64,000 nucleotides of DNA from positions 103,157 to 167,156 of the forward strand of contig NZ_JANHDM010000009.1 of the NCBI RefSeq assembly GCF_024494685.1, read 5' to 3'. The notes beneath the pieces were generated by a model. That model was not told the DNA's origin. It searched no databases and saw nothing but the letters and a program-made list of their open reading frames with translations. This document shows positions 18,720 to 26,430 of this stretch, piece after piece. Both the position numbers and the translations under genes were made by a program. Origin of the DNA: Halorubrum rubrum. GTDB lineage: Archaea; Halobacteriota; Halobacteria; Halobacteriales; Haloferacaceae. Each line of letters starts with the position of its first letter. Positions within the stretch are counted from its first letter, which is position 1.

Positions 18720-19115
18720 CTACGCGTTACACTCGGCGAGCCACTCTTGGGCCCACTCGTCTATCTCTGCGAAGACGGGCGCGAGCGATTCGCCCTTCTC
18801 GGTGAGGCTGTAGTAGGTCGCGACGGGCGCGTCCTCCTCCATTCGACGGTCGACGAACCCGGACTCCTGGAGGTCGTCGAGCACGCGAGAGAGCGTGCGG
18901 GCGTTCGCATCGGTCTCGCGTTTGAGCTCGTTGAACCGTCGCTCGCCGTTCTGTAGCTCGTAGAGGACGACGAGCCGCCACTGCGAGCCGATCTGTTCGA
19001 TCGAGTCGACGATCGGACAGGGGGTATCGACCGCCGCCTCGTCGATCGCTTCCTCGTCCGTCGGCGCCGTGGCGTCGGCCGTCGGGTCCGACTCCGCGAG
19101 ATCCTGTGATGACAT
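18720..19115 (-). CDS. HxlR family transcriptional regulator
   Basis: A 131-residue winged-helix protein. The HxlR signature is present: a near-N-terminal Cys (DTPCPIVDSIEQIGSQWRLVVLYEL), the recognition-helix region RFNELKRETDANARTLSRVLDDLQESGFVDRR, and the wing/C-terminal YSLTEKGESL. In characterised relatives this Cys senses electrophiles or oxidants. It is divergent from a DoxX gene with a TATA element between them, so it probably controls that gene and itself. Confidence 0.9.
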   Translation of the reverse strand: MSSQDLAESDPTADATAPTDEEAIDEAAVDTPCPIVDSIEQIGSQWRLVVLYELQNGERRFNELKRETDANARTLSRVLDDLQESGFVDRRMEEDAPVATYYSLTEKGESLAPVFAEIDEWAQEWLAECNA

Positions 19116-19148
19116 GGGTGTTACCTACTAACCGTTTTGTCCGGGAAT

Positions 19149-19158
19149 CGATATATAG
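19149..19158. promoter_or_regulatory. Shared divergent TATA region of HxlR and DoxX genes
   Basis: CGATATATAG is nearly symmetrical. It lies about 27-36 bases before the DoxX start (19185) and about 34-43 before the HxlR start (19115). Only 69 bases separate the genes, so the regulator can plausibly act on both from one operator. Confidence 0.45.
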
Positions 19159-19184
19159 GTTGCGTTCGTACATGTAGTTACACG

Positions 19185-19634
19185 ATGTTAGCTGAATTCA
19201 CGACGCTACCGCTCCAGCTCGACGCGCCGTTCGCCGGCGAACTGTTCCTGCTCGGTCGCCTCCTGTTCGGCGGCGTGCTCGCGTTCATGGGACTGAATCA
19301 CTTCATGAACGTGGACGGGATGGCCGGCTACGCCGAGTTCAAGGGGCTCCCCGCACCGCGCTTCTCGACCGTCGCCTCGGGCGCGCTGCTCGTCCTCGGC
19401 GGGCTCGGGGTCGCCGTCGGTGCGTTCCCCGTCCTCTCGGCTGGCGCGCTCGCGGTCTTCCTCCTCGTCTCCGCGGTGACGATGCACGACTTCTGGTCGG
19501 TCGACGACCCCGAGGAGCGCCAGAACGAGCTGACGGGCTTCCTCAAGAACCTGTACGGTGCCGGGGCGGCGCTCGCGCTGCTCGCCGTCGGCGGCTCCGC
19601 GTGGCCGTACGCGATCGGCATCGGCCTCCTCTAG
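19185..19634 (+). CDS. DoxX family membrane protein
   Basis: A 149-residue protein with four membrane helices and the DoxX opening (LFLLGRLLFGGVLAFMGLNHFMN) followed by MAGYAEFKGLPAP. DoxX-like proteins occur in thiosulfate:quinone and quinone-linked redox systems. The start at ATG 19185 is chosen over 19137 because the latter would run through the TATA region. Downstream is a VOC-family gene. With the HxlR regulator this resembles bacterial electrophile/quinone-response groups (inference). Confidence 0.85.
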   Translation: MLAEFTTLPLQLDAPFAGELFLLGRLLFGGVLAFMGLNHFMNVDGMAGYAEFKGLPAPRFSTVASGALLVLGGLGVAVGAFPVLSAGALAVFLLVSAVTMHDFWSVDDPEERQNELTGFLKNLYGAGAALALLAVGGSAWPYAIGIGLL

Positions 19635-19748
19635 GTCGCCTCGTCGCACCTCGTCCCGCTTCCGATCGCTCGATCGCCCGAACGGTCGATCGTTCGCGAA
19701 CCGATCTCTCCAGCCAACGCCTTTCACGGTGGACGTTCACGTCCCGCT

Positions 19749-20231
19749 ATGGGTGACGCGCCACCGACCACCGGCTTACACCACGTAACGAACGTCTGTA
19801 CGGACATGGACGAGACCGTCGCGTTCTACGAGGACGTCCTCGGCTGGCACACGGTCAAGCGGACGCAGAACTACGACGATCCGGGGACGCCCCACTACTA
19901 CTTCTCGTCGACGCCCGAGGGCGAACCGGGCACGAACGTCACGTACTTCGAGTATCCCGACTCGCGGGGAAACCCCGGTCCCGGCGCGAGCCACCACTTC
20001 GCGTTCGGCGTCGACGACGAGGAGACGCTCCGCGAGTGGCGGTCACACCTCCGCGAGCGGGGGGTCAACGTAAGCGAAGTCAAAGACCGCACCTACTTCA
20101 AGAGCATCTACTTCAGCGACCCCGACGGACTCGTCTTCGAGCTAGCGACCGGCGGCCCCGGCTTCACCCGCGACGAGGACGAGCCCGGCTCCGAGGAGAT
20201 CGACCCGTTCGAGCGGGGGTACTCCCGGTAG
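19749..20231 (+). CDS. VOC family (glyoxalase/dioxygenase fold) protein
   Basis: A 160-residue vicinal-oxygen-chelate protein with two beta-alpha-beta-beta-beta modules. The likely metal ligands are His in TGLHHVTNV, His in GASHHFAFGV and Glu in GLVFELATGG. The pattern YFSDPDGLVFELA is close to ring-cleaving dioxygenase/glyoxalase members. Together with DoxX and the HxlR regulator, it may detoxify quinones or electrophiles; the substrate is not evident from sequence. Confidence 0.88.
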   Translation: MGDAPPTTGLHHVTNVCTDMDETVAFYEDVLGWHTVKRTQNYDDPGTPHYYFSSTPEGEPGTNVTYFEYPDSRGNPGPGASHHFAFGVDDEETLREWRSHLRERGVNVSEVKDRTYFKSIYFSDPDGLVFELATGGPGFTRDEDEPGSEEIDPFERGYSR

Positions 20232-20241
20232 ACGCGAAATG

Positions 20242-20258
20242 CCTTATATAATATAAGG
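20242..20258. promoter_or_regulatory. AT-rich perfect dyad CCTTATA-TAA-TATAAGG
   Basis: Seven-base arms (20242-20248 and 20252-20258) flank TAA, 58 bases upstream of a 40-residue gene and just after the VOC stop. It can be read as a TATA box with an overlapping operator, or as a terminator for the VOC gene. Only the symmetry is certain. Confidence 0.4.
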
Positions 20259-20315
20259 ACTCGTTATCTCTTTTCACGAAGCGTTAATACTCGGATCCGC
20301 GCTACAGCCGCTACC

Positions 20316-20438
20316 ATGACCGACGCCGACCGCGACACGATGAAGGACGTCTCACACACCGCCCCGAACGACACCTCCGCGCGGGCCGTCTGGGAGCGAG
20401 GTCGAGTTCCGGTCGAAGAGGAAGAAGAGGAGGAGTGA
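20316..20438 (+). CDS. Very small acidic protein (40 residues)
   Basis: Reads MTDADRDTMKDVSHTAPNDT, then SARAVWERG and a run of Glu at the C-terminus. The start has a strong upstream AT-rich region and the stop abuts the convergent gene's stop (20438/20439). I recall haloarchaeal micro-proteins sharing the D-HTAPND...VWERG pattern, which supports it being real. There is no signal or membrane segment. The function is unknown. Confidence 0.6.
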   Translation: MTDADRDTMKDVSHTAPNDTSARAVWERGRVPVEEEEEEE

Positions 20439-21362
20439 TCACTCGCCGTCGCGACCTCGGCGGCCGTCTCCGTCCCCGTCTGCCGTCTTCTCGCTCGGCT
20501 CGAACGGTTCCGCCAGCGACGCTTCGGGCGGCTCCCTCCCGAGCATCGCCCGCAGCGAGGACCACGCCTCGCTGCGGTCCGCTCCCTTCGACAGTTGGAC
20601 GCCGTCGAACGAGGCGGCCGCGTGTCTCCTCTCCGGACCGAGGTGGTCCATGTGCGCGGCGATCCAGGTGAAGCCGCCGCCGAAAAGGGTCAGGACGGCG
20701 AACGAGACCCACGACGCCGCCGGCGAGAGCCCGGCCGCGCCGACCGCGACGCCGGCGACGACGTAGACGAACGCGAGGAAGACGAGAAGCACCGTCACCG
20801 TCGCGAGCAGGTCGTTGACCGCGGTGACGCGGGCGTTGTAGTCGATCCACTCGGCGTAGCTGCGGAGCAGTCGCTCGTCGAATCCGGGCGGTCGGTCCTC
20901 CGTCCCGTCGACGCCCGACTCCTCGGATCCCGTTCGCCCGCGCTCGGCCGCGATCACCGCGTCCACGTCCGCGATGCTCAACCCGCCGCGGAGGTCGGAG
21001 GCCGTGTACGTGACCGCGGCCAGCCCGGTCGAGACGAGCAGGAGGATCCCGCCGGCGAGCGTGAAGGGATTGAGGAACCCGCCGAGGTCGACTTCCGTCT
21101 GGACCACGATCGACCCGCCGGTGACGACGATCCCGATGAGCACGAGGTTGGCCTTGAGGATCTCGATCGCCTTGGTGTCGATCTCCCTGAGACGTTCGAC
21201 CTGGTAGGTGAACGCCGTCCGCAACTCCTCGCGGACCGTCGCGGCGACCGCGGGATCGATCTCCGGGCCGGATCCGCGGTCGGGACCCGGCCCGACACCG
21301 GACTCCGGTACGGAGCCCGCCGACGACTCGGGCCCCTCTTCTCCCGCCGATCCCTCGCTCAT
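20439..21362 (-). CDS. Four-helix membrane protein resembling Pycsar-type TM effectors
   Basis: A 307-residue protein. Acidic N-terminal tail (1-40), a soluble helix ending REIDTKAIEILKANLVLIGI leading into TM1, TM2 (about 99-121), a cytoplasmic loop (about 125-170), then TM3 and TM4 (about 178-240) and a charged tail. The D-x-KA...L-x-N pattern at the start of TM1 is shared by PycTM/SLATT-type predicted pore-forming effectors. No cyclase or second-messenger synthase is adjacent, so a defence role is only a hypothesis. The start at 21362 (MSEGSAGEEG) is preferred over 21434. Confidence 0.7.
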   Translation of the reverse strand: MSEGSAGEEGPESSAGSVPESGVGPGPDRGSGPEIDPAVAATVREELRTAFTYQVERLREIDTKAIEILKANLVLIGIVVTGGSIVVQTEVDLGGFLNPFTLAGGILLLVSTGLAAVTYTASDLRGGLSIADVDAVIAAERGRTGSEESGVDGTEDRPPGFDERLLRSYAEWIDYNARVTAVNDLLATVTVLLVFLAFVYVVAGVAVGAAGLSPAASWVSFAVLTLFGGGFTWIAAHMDHLGPERRHAAASFDGVQLSKGADRSEAWSSLRAMLGREPPEASLAEPFEPSEKTADGDGDGRRGRDGE

Positions 21363-21527
21363 ACGGACCTCGTTATCGAAGCGACGTCGTAAGGCTACCG
21401 CCGACCCGGTCTCGGTCCGATGCGGATCCGGCACCGGCCCGACGACGCTCCGTCACCGTCCCGCCCGCATCCGCCGCTCGTCCGCCGTCGGCACAGCAGT
21501 TTTCCCCCGTCCTCGTGACTCGCTCGC

Positions 21528-21780
21528 ATGAGCGAGCCGCGTGCCGAGCCGGAGCCGTTCCGCTACGACGCCGAGGTCGACCCTGGCGAGAAGCGCGTCG
21601 TCCGCGCGCCCTTCGACGGGCTGATCCTCGGGGCCCTGGAGAACCCGGTCGCCGCCCCCGGTCACCCGCTCTGTCACCTTCTTCGGCTGGATCGGGAGAC
21701 CCGACGCGAGATCGAACGGCAGATCGACCGCGGCGAGTTCGACGGCTACCGCGCACGGCGACGCCTGGGCGGACGGCTAG
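21528..21780 (+). pseudogene. Small barrel-sandwich-like protein with a likely frameshift near its end
   Basis: The first 75 residues (MSEPRAEPEPFRYDAEVDPG onwards, with VRAPFDGLILGALENPVAAPGHPLCHLL) resemble the C-terminal barrel of aspartoacylase/succinylglutamate desuccinylase-type proteins. In frame, the reading then runs without a stop for more than 1 kb antisense to the next two genes, which is implausible. Shifting frame at about 21751-21757 (as if two bases were lost from a GC repeat) gives a tail AHGDAWADG and a stop at 21778-21780. That stop overlaps the convergent neighbour's stop. This is either a real recent frameshift or a sequencing error. Confidence 0.6.
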
Positions 21781-22016
21781 ACCGAAAACGCCCGGTAGCC
21801 GACGACCGCGGCGACCGCGAGACACGCGACGCCGAGCCCGCGGACGATCCAGAGCCACCGATCGGGGACGGACGCGTCCGTTCCGTACTCCCCTCCCCGA
21901 CGGTGATCGGGGCCGACGAACACGGAGAGCCGGACGGCCGCCCGCGGCGCGGCGATCAGGAGGAGTCCGAACAGGGTACCGATGGCGACCGCGAGGAGTT
22001 CACGGATTCCCGTCAT
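21777..22016 (-). CDS. Small two-helix membrane protein
   Basis: A 79-residue protein, MTGIRELLAVAIGTLFGLLL onwards, with membrane helices at about 5-24 and 55-73. A short polar loop carries FVGPDHRRGGEYG. The ATG directly follows the htpX stop on the same strand (no gap), so the two are co-transcribed. The stop overlaps that of the convergent small gene. Unknown function; it may accompany HtpX in the membrane. Confidence 0.7.
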   Translation of the reverse strand: MTGIRELLAVAIGTLFGLLLIAAPRAAVRLSVFVGPDHRRGGEYGTDASVPDRWLWIVRGLGVACLAVAAVVGYRAFSV

Positions 22017-22916
22017 CTACGACCGGAGTCGCTCGACGCGTTTCTCCATCGGCGGGTGCGTGGAGACGATCCGCTGGAGCAGCCCGCGGTCGGGACTGGA
22101 GATACAGAGCGCGCTCACCTGCCGGTCGACCCCGGCGTCGCCGGAGCCTCGGCCTCCGCGCCCGCGGCCGCCGCGTCCCGTCGAGCCGCGCGTCCGCCGT
22201 CCCGTCGACCCTCCCGGCCGGTTCCCCTGGTGGATCTTCTCGAGGGCGCGGGCGAGGGGTTCGCCCGAGCCGACCGCGCGTCTCGCGTCGGCGTCGGCGA
22301 CGTACTCGCGGTACCGCGAGATGGCGAGCACGAAGATCATCACGATGAACTGGACGACGTTCCCGACGACGATCGCGAGGAAGAAGTCGGCCAGATCGTT
22401 CTCGCCGGTGAACAGGACCGCCCACTGCGCCGCGATGGCGACGATCGACGCGATCCCCTGTCCGAGCTGCATCGTCACGACGTCGCGGTTGGCGATGTGG
22501 GCGAGCTCGTGGGCGAGCACGCCCTCCAGTTCGTCGTCCGCGAGCAGCCGGACCAGCTCCTCGGAGACCACGACCACGCCCGCGCCCTTCCGGCCGACGG
22601 CGAACGCGTTCGGAACTCCCATCCGGGCGATCTTCAGGGTCGGCTTCTCGATCCCCATCTCTCGGGAGTGCGTCTCCACCGTCCGGTGGATCCGGGGGTA
22701 CTGACTCTCGGGCAGGTCCTCCGCGCCGACGCTCCGGAGCGCCGCCCACTTGCCGACCTTGTACTGGACGCCGACGAGGAGGACGCTGCCGGCGACCGCG
22801 AGCGGCAGGATCCCCTCCCCGAACAGCACCATCGCGGCCGCGACGGCGACGAGGTAGAACCCCGCGAGGATCGCGCCGACGACGGCCATCCGTAGCGTGA
22901 GTCCGACGTGTCTCAC
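22017..22916 (-). CDS. htpX: HtpX-like M48 zinc metalloprotease
   Basis: A membrane protease for quality control of membrane proteins. The 299-residue protein has two N-terminal membrane helices (about 8-50), the zinc motif HELAH (GVLAHELAHIANRDVVTMQ), two further helices (about 160-205) and the third ligand region SRYREYVADADARRAV (Glu). A Gly/Arg-rich insertion (GGSTGRRTRGSTGRGGRGRG) lies between it and the conserved end THPPMEKRVERL. The start is GTG at 22914-22916, judged by the family pattern GLTLRM. An ATG nine codons later is possible. Confidence 0.93.
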   Translation of the reverse strand: MRHVGLTLRMAVVGAILAGFYLVAVAAAMVLFGEGILPLAVAGSVLLVGVQYKVGKWAALRSVGAEDLPESQYPRIHRTVETHSREMGIEKPTLKIARMGVPNAFAVGRKGAGVVVVSEELVRLLADDELEGVLAHELAHIANRDVVTMQLGQGIASIVAIAAQWAVLFTGENDLADFFLAIVVGNVVQFIVMIFVLAISRYREYVADADARRAVGSGEPLARALEKIHQGNRPGGSTGRRTRGSTGRGGRGRGGRGSGDAGVDRQVSALCISSPDRGLLQRIVSTHPPMEKRVERLRS

Positions 22917-23070
22917 GGGTTATGGACGTGGTCGGCCGGACGCGATCGCGCCCCGACGAGGGCGTCCGATTCCACGGTCGGTACACGTCTCGAGCGCTGG
23001 ATCGAACACGGGCGGGGGGTGAACGGTCGATCGTTATCAGCCTTCCGGCGGCATGCGTCGTCGCCGTCCG

Positions 23071-23129
23071 GACTCCGTTCTCGCGGTTCGGACTCCGTTC
23101 TCGCGGTTCGGACTCCGTTCTCGCGGTTG
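23071..23129 (+). repeat. 20-base tandem repeat, three copies
   Basis: The unit GACTCCGTTCTCGCGGTTCG occurs at 23071-23090 and 23091-23110, and all but its last two bases again from 23111. It sits 48-106 bases upstream of the ABC ATPase start, immediately before its TATA-like element. It may be a multi-site regulator target or simple slippage. Confidence 0.8.
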
Positions 23130-23143
23130 ATACCCGCGGGCGT

Positions 23144-23154
23144 GGGTTTAACCC
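23144..23154 (+). promoter_or_regulatory. TATA element of the ABC exporter operon
   Basis: GGGTTTAACCC, itself a palindrome, lies 23-33 bases upstream of the ATG at 23177. It decides the start against longer in-frame versions that reach back to 22922. Confidence 0.5.
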
Positions 23155-23176
23155 GATCCTCCTCGGAGCCAAGCCC

Positions 23177-24295
23177 ATGATAACCGTCGACGCCCTCGAG
23201 AAGACGTACGGCGGGTTCGCGGCGGTCGTCGACAGCACTTTCTCGGTCGCGGAGGGCGAGGTGTTCGGGATCGTCGGCCCGAACGGGGCCGGCAAGACGA
23301 CGACGCTGAAGGTCCTCGCCGGGCTGATCGAGCCCACCTCGGGCGAGGCGCGCGTCGCAGGCTACGACTCCACGGAGCCGGCGATGCGGCACCACCTCGG
23401 CTTCCTCCCCGAGGAGTCGCCGCTGTACGAGGAGATGACGGCGACGTCGTACCTCCGCTTCTTCGCCGACCTCTACGAGGTTCCCCGGTCCGTCGCCGAC
23501 GAGCGGATCGAGCGCGCGCTCGACCGGCTGGACCTCGACCACCGCGACCGGCGGCTCGGCGACGTCTCGAAGGGCATGAAACGGAAGGTCGCCATCGCGC
23601 GGTCGCTGGTCAACGATCCCGACGTGTTGGTGTACGACGAGCCCGCGTCCGGACTCGATCCGGTGACGACGAACTCGGTGCTGGAGTTCACCCGCGAGCT
23701 GCGAGCGGCGGGCAAGACCGTCGTGTTCTCGGCGCACAACCTGTATCACGTCGAGTCCGTCTGTGACCGCGTCGTCATCATGAACGAGGGGCGGATCGTC
23801 GCCCGCGGCACCGTCGACGGGATCCGCGAGCGACACGGAGAGACGACCTACCACGTGTACACCGACGTACCGCCGGAGGCGGCCGTCGGGGAGGCCGGCG
23901 ACGCCGAGGAGTTCGGAGACGACGGGACGCTCGGGGACACGGAGGAGATCGGCGACCGGTACCGCACGGTCGTGCCGTCGATGGACGCCGTCGAGCGGGT
24001 GCGCGAGGCCGTCTCGGCCGCCGGCGGAGCCGTCGTGGACATCCGCACTCGGGAGCCGAGCCTCGAGGACGTCTTCCTCGATCTCGTTGGGCGACCGATG
24101 CCGGGGCGACGGGGCGGCGTCGAAGCCGCCGAGAACGGCACAGCCGGCGGATCCGGTGACGGAGACGCCGACGCATCCGAAGGTCGAGACCGCGATCACG
24201 CTGGCGACCGAACCCGCGACGGCGACCGAACCCGCGACGGCGACCGAACCCCCGCCGAGCGGGCGGAGGCGGCGACGAGCGAGGGGGCCGAGTGA
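23177..24295 (+). CDS. ABC-2 transporter ATP-binding protein (NatA-like)
   Basis: The 372-residue ATPase energises the two permeases downstream. Walker A is GPNGAGKTTTLKV (about 37-45), the signature is LGDVSKGMKRKVAIA, Walker B is DVLVYDEPASGLDP and the switch His is in VVFSAHNLYH. The C-terminal 120 residues are an acidic extension, with TREPSLEDVFLDLVGR, typical of export ATPases, followed by a low-complexity tail. The tail includes a DNA-level 18-base repeat encoding GDRTRD. The stop overlaps the next gene's GTG start (GTGA). Confidence 0.92.
   Translation: MITVDALEKTYGGFAAVVDSTFSVAEGEVFGIVGPNGAGKTTTLKVLAGLIEPTSGEARVAGYDSTEPAMRHHLGFLPEESPLYEEMTATSYLRFFADLYEVPRSVADERIERALDRLDLDHRDRRLGDVSKGMKRKVAIARSLVNDPDVLVYDEPASGLDPVTTNSVLEFTRELRAAGKTVVFSAHNLYHVESVCDRVVIMNEGRIVARGTVDGIRERHGETTYHVYTDVPPEAAVGEAGDAEEFGDDGTLGDTEEIGDRYRTVVPSMDAVERVREAVSAAGGAVVDIRTREPSLEDVFLDLVGRPMPGRRGGVEAAENGTAGGSGDGDADASEGRDRDHAGDRTRDGDRTRDGDRTPAERAEAATSEGAE
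24201..24253 (+). repeat. 18-base tandem repeat inside the ABC ATPase gene
   Basis: The unit GGCGACCGAACCCGCGAC is repeated nearly three times and encodes GDRTRD repeats in the acidic/basic C-terminal tail. It probably arose by slippage; copy number may vary between strains. Confidence 0.75.
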
Positions 24296-26430
24296 TCCGG
24301 CGGGCGGCCCGGCGGGTCCGGCGAGTCACCCGTTGCTCTCGACGCGTCGGTCGCGTCGCCAGGTGGGAGGCCTCGCGGGCGACGGGCGGGGTCGACCGCC
24401 GAACCCTGCTGGCCGCGCTCGCGTTCCTCGCCGTCGCCGGGGGCGTCGTCGGTGCGGGGGTCGCCACCGACGCCGTGGGACTCGACGTGGACCGCGACGT
24501 CTATCGCGTGGGGATCGACCCGGCGTCTCCGTACGCTGACGCGGTCGAGGCCGAACCCTCCCTGACCGCCGTGCCGGCCGAGGAGGCGACGCTCGGATCG
24601 ACGGCCGACCTGATCGTTCGGGACGGCCGCTCCGACGGCGGTCCGACCGGCGTGTTCGTTCGCGCGGTCGACACGCCGAAGGGCGAGGCCGCGGCCGCGT
24701 CCTTCCGGGAGGCGGTCGACGCCCACAACGAGCGGCTGATGGCCGCGGAGCCGAACGAGACCGCCGCGTTCCCGGTCACGGTCACGCTCCGGTACGCGGC
24801 CCGCGGCTCGGCGCTCGCGGACGGGGAGACGGTCGGCGAGGGCGACGGCGGAGACGCACGGGACGGCGGACTCGCCGCCACCGACGGGGACGAAAGCGGG
24901 GACGGAAGCGGGCGCGACGGAAGCGAAACCGATGGGGGCGGAACGGCCGGCGGCGACGATTCCGGAACCGGGGACGGCGGTGACGACGATTCTGGAGACG
25001 GGACAGCCGGCGGCGACGATTCCGGAGACGGGGACGGCGGTGACGACGATTCCGGAGACGGGGACGGCGGCGACGACATCGACGACGGTGGAGGCGGCGA
25101 CGACGACGGTGGAGGCGGCGGCTGGTGGCCCTTCGGCAACGGTGACGGATCCGGCGGCCTCGCCGTCCCCTCGATCGGCGGCGGGGCGTTCGGCGCGAAC
25201 TCGGCCGGGTCGCCCGGATCGATCACGCCGCCGTTCCCGTTCGCGTCGCTCGTGTTGGCGTTCGCGTTCCTCGTTCCCATGAACTTCCTCGCGCAGGCGT
25301 ACGGCTCGTCGGTCCTCGCGGAGCGGACGAACCGCCGGGGCGAGCCCCTGCTCGTCACGCCCCTGTCGCCGACGGAGATCGTCGCGGGCAAGACGCTGCC
25401 GTACGTCGCGGTCGCGGTCGCCGCGACGGCGCTGATCGCGATCGCCGTCGGCGGCGGGGCGGTCTCCGTGCTCGCGGTGTTCCCGATTGCGGCGACGTTC
25501 CTCGCCGCCACCTTCGTCGGCGCGGTGTTCGCGCGGTCGTTCAAGGAGCTCACTTTCGTCACGGTCGCGGTGAGCGTCCTCCTCACCTCCTACGCGTTCG
25601 TCCCCGCGATCTTCACGAACGTCACGCCCGTCGCGCTGATCTCGCCGCTCACGCTCGTCGTCTTCGACCTCCAGGGCGAGGCGATCTCGATCGGGGAGTT
25701 CCTCTTCGCGACGGGGCCGACCGCGATCGCCGCCGTCCTGCTCTTCGGGCTCGGGCTCGGCGTCTACCGCGAGGAGGACCTCTTCACCCAGAAGCCCGTG
25801 GCGCGCAAGTTCCTCGACGCGCTCGTGGTCCGGCTCTCGCCCGTCGGCGAGGGGGTTCGTGAGTCGCCGGCGACCGGGATCGCGGCACGGATCCCGAGGC
25901 GGGTCCGCGGGCTCGTCGCGGTCGCGTTCCTCACCGCGTGTACGATCCCGTTCGTCTTCGTCGCGGAGCTGCTCGCGGTCGCGGTGTTGTTCGCGCTGCC
26001 CGTCACCGTCTCGATCCCCGTCCTGCTCGTCGTCATCGCGTTCGTCGAGGAGCTCGCGAAGAGCGTCCACCTCTACGCCGGGTTCGAACGCGGCGTCTTC
26101 GCCCGGACCGACCGGGTCGCGCTCGCGGTCGGACTCGCCTCCGGGCTCGGCTTCTTCCTCGCCGAGAAGGCGACCGCGGTCGTCCAGGCGGTCGGGCTCA
26201 CGGAGCTGTACGTCGGCCGGGCCGCCTTCGGCTCCGTTGCGGGCGTCGCGGGGCTCTCGCCGCTCGTGCTCGTCGGGCTCTTCCTCGCGCCGCTCGCGCT
26301 CCACGGCGTCACGGCGTCGCTGTCGGCGGTCGGCGCGCGGCGGAACCGAACCACATACGTCCTCGCGCTGGCGGCCGCGACGCTGGTCCACGCCGCGTAC
26401 AACGTCGGGGTGGTGAGCCTCCATGGGTAG
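24292..26430 (+). CDS. ABC-2 permease fused to a PrsW-type intramembrane protease
   Basis: A 712-residue protein. N-terminal half: one helix (about 43-63), a 270-residue extracellular region containing a long Asp/Gly/Ser repeat (about 180-280), then about six helices of an ABC-2 permease. C-terminal half (about 530-712): helices carrying PrsW family motifs, EELAKSVHLY (EExxK), GLGFFLAEKA, LHGVTAS and LVHAAYN, whose Glu and His would bind zinc. PrsW enzymes cleave within membranes; the substrate here is unknown. It starts at GTG 24292 inside the ATPase stop and overlaps the next permease, so it belongs to a three-gene exporter operon. Confidence 0.88.
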   Translation: MIRRAARRVRRVTRCSRRVGRVARWEASRATGGVDRRTLLAALAFLAVAGGVVGAGVATDAVGLDVDRDVYRVGIDPASPYADAVEAEPSLTAVPAEEATLGSTADLIVRDGRSDGGPTGVFVRAVDTPKGEAAAASFREAVDAHNERLMAAEPNETAAFPVTVTLRYAARGSALADGETVGEGDGGDARDGGLAATDGDESGDGSGRDGSETDGGGTAGGDDSGTGDGGDDDSGDGTAGGDDSGDGDGGDDDSGDGDGGDDIDDGGGGDDDGGGGGWWPFGNGDGSGGLAVPSIGGGAFGANSAGSPGSITPPFPFASLVLAFAFLVPMNFLAQAYGSSVLAERTNRRGEPLLVTPLSPTEIVAGKTLPYVAVAVAATALIAIAVGGGAVSVLAVFPIAATFLAATFVGAVFARSFKELTFVTVAVSVLLTSYAFVPAIFTNVTPVALISPLTLVVFDLQGEAISIGEFLFATGPTAIAAVLLFGLGLGVYREEDLFTQKPVARKFLDALVVRLSPVGEGVRESPATGIAARIPRRVRGLVAVAFLTACTIPFVFVAELLAVAVLFALPVTVSIPVLLVVIAFVEELAKSVHLYAGFERGVFARTDRVALAVGLASGLGFFLAEKATAVVQAVGLTELYVGRAAFGSVAGVAGLSPLVLVGLFLAPLALHGVTASLSAVGARRNRTTYVLALAAATLVHAAYNVGVVSLHG
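24940..25110 (+). repeat. Low-complexity repeat encoding Asp/Gly/Ser linker
   Basis: Repeats of about 30 bases such as GGCGACGATTCCGGAGACGG occur here. They encode GGDDSGDGDGGDDD-type sequence in the extracellular linker of the permease-protease. Exact copies at about 25010-25075 suggest recent slippage expansion. Confidence 0.75.

Noticed and set aside
23071..23129. CRISPR array or attachment site
   Set aside because: Simple head-to-tail 20-base tandem repeats without spacers and without an integrase nearby.
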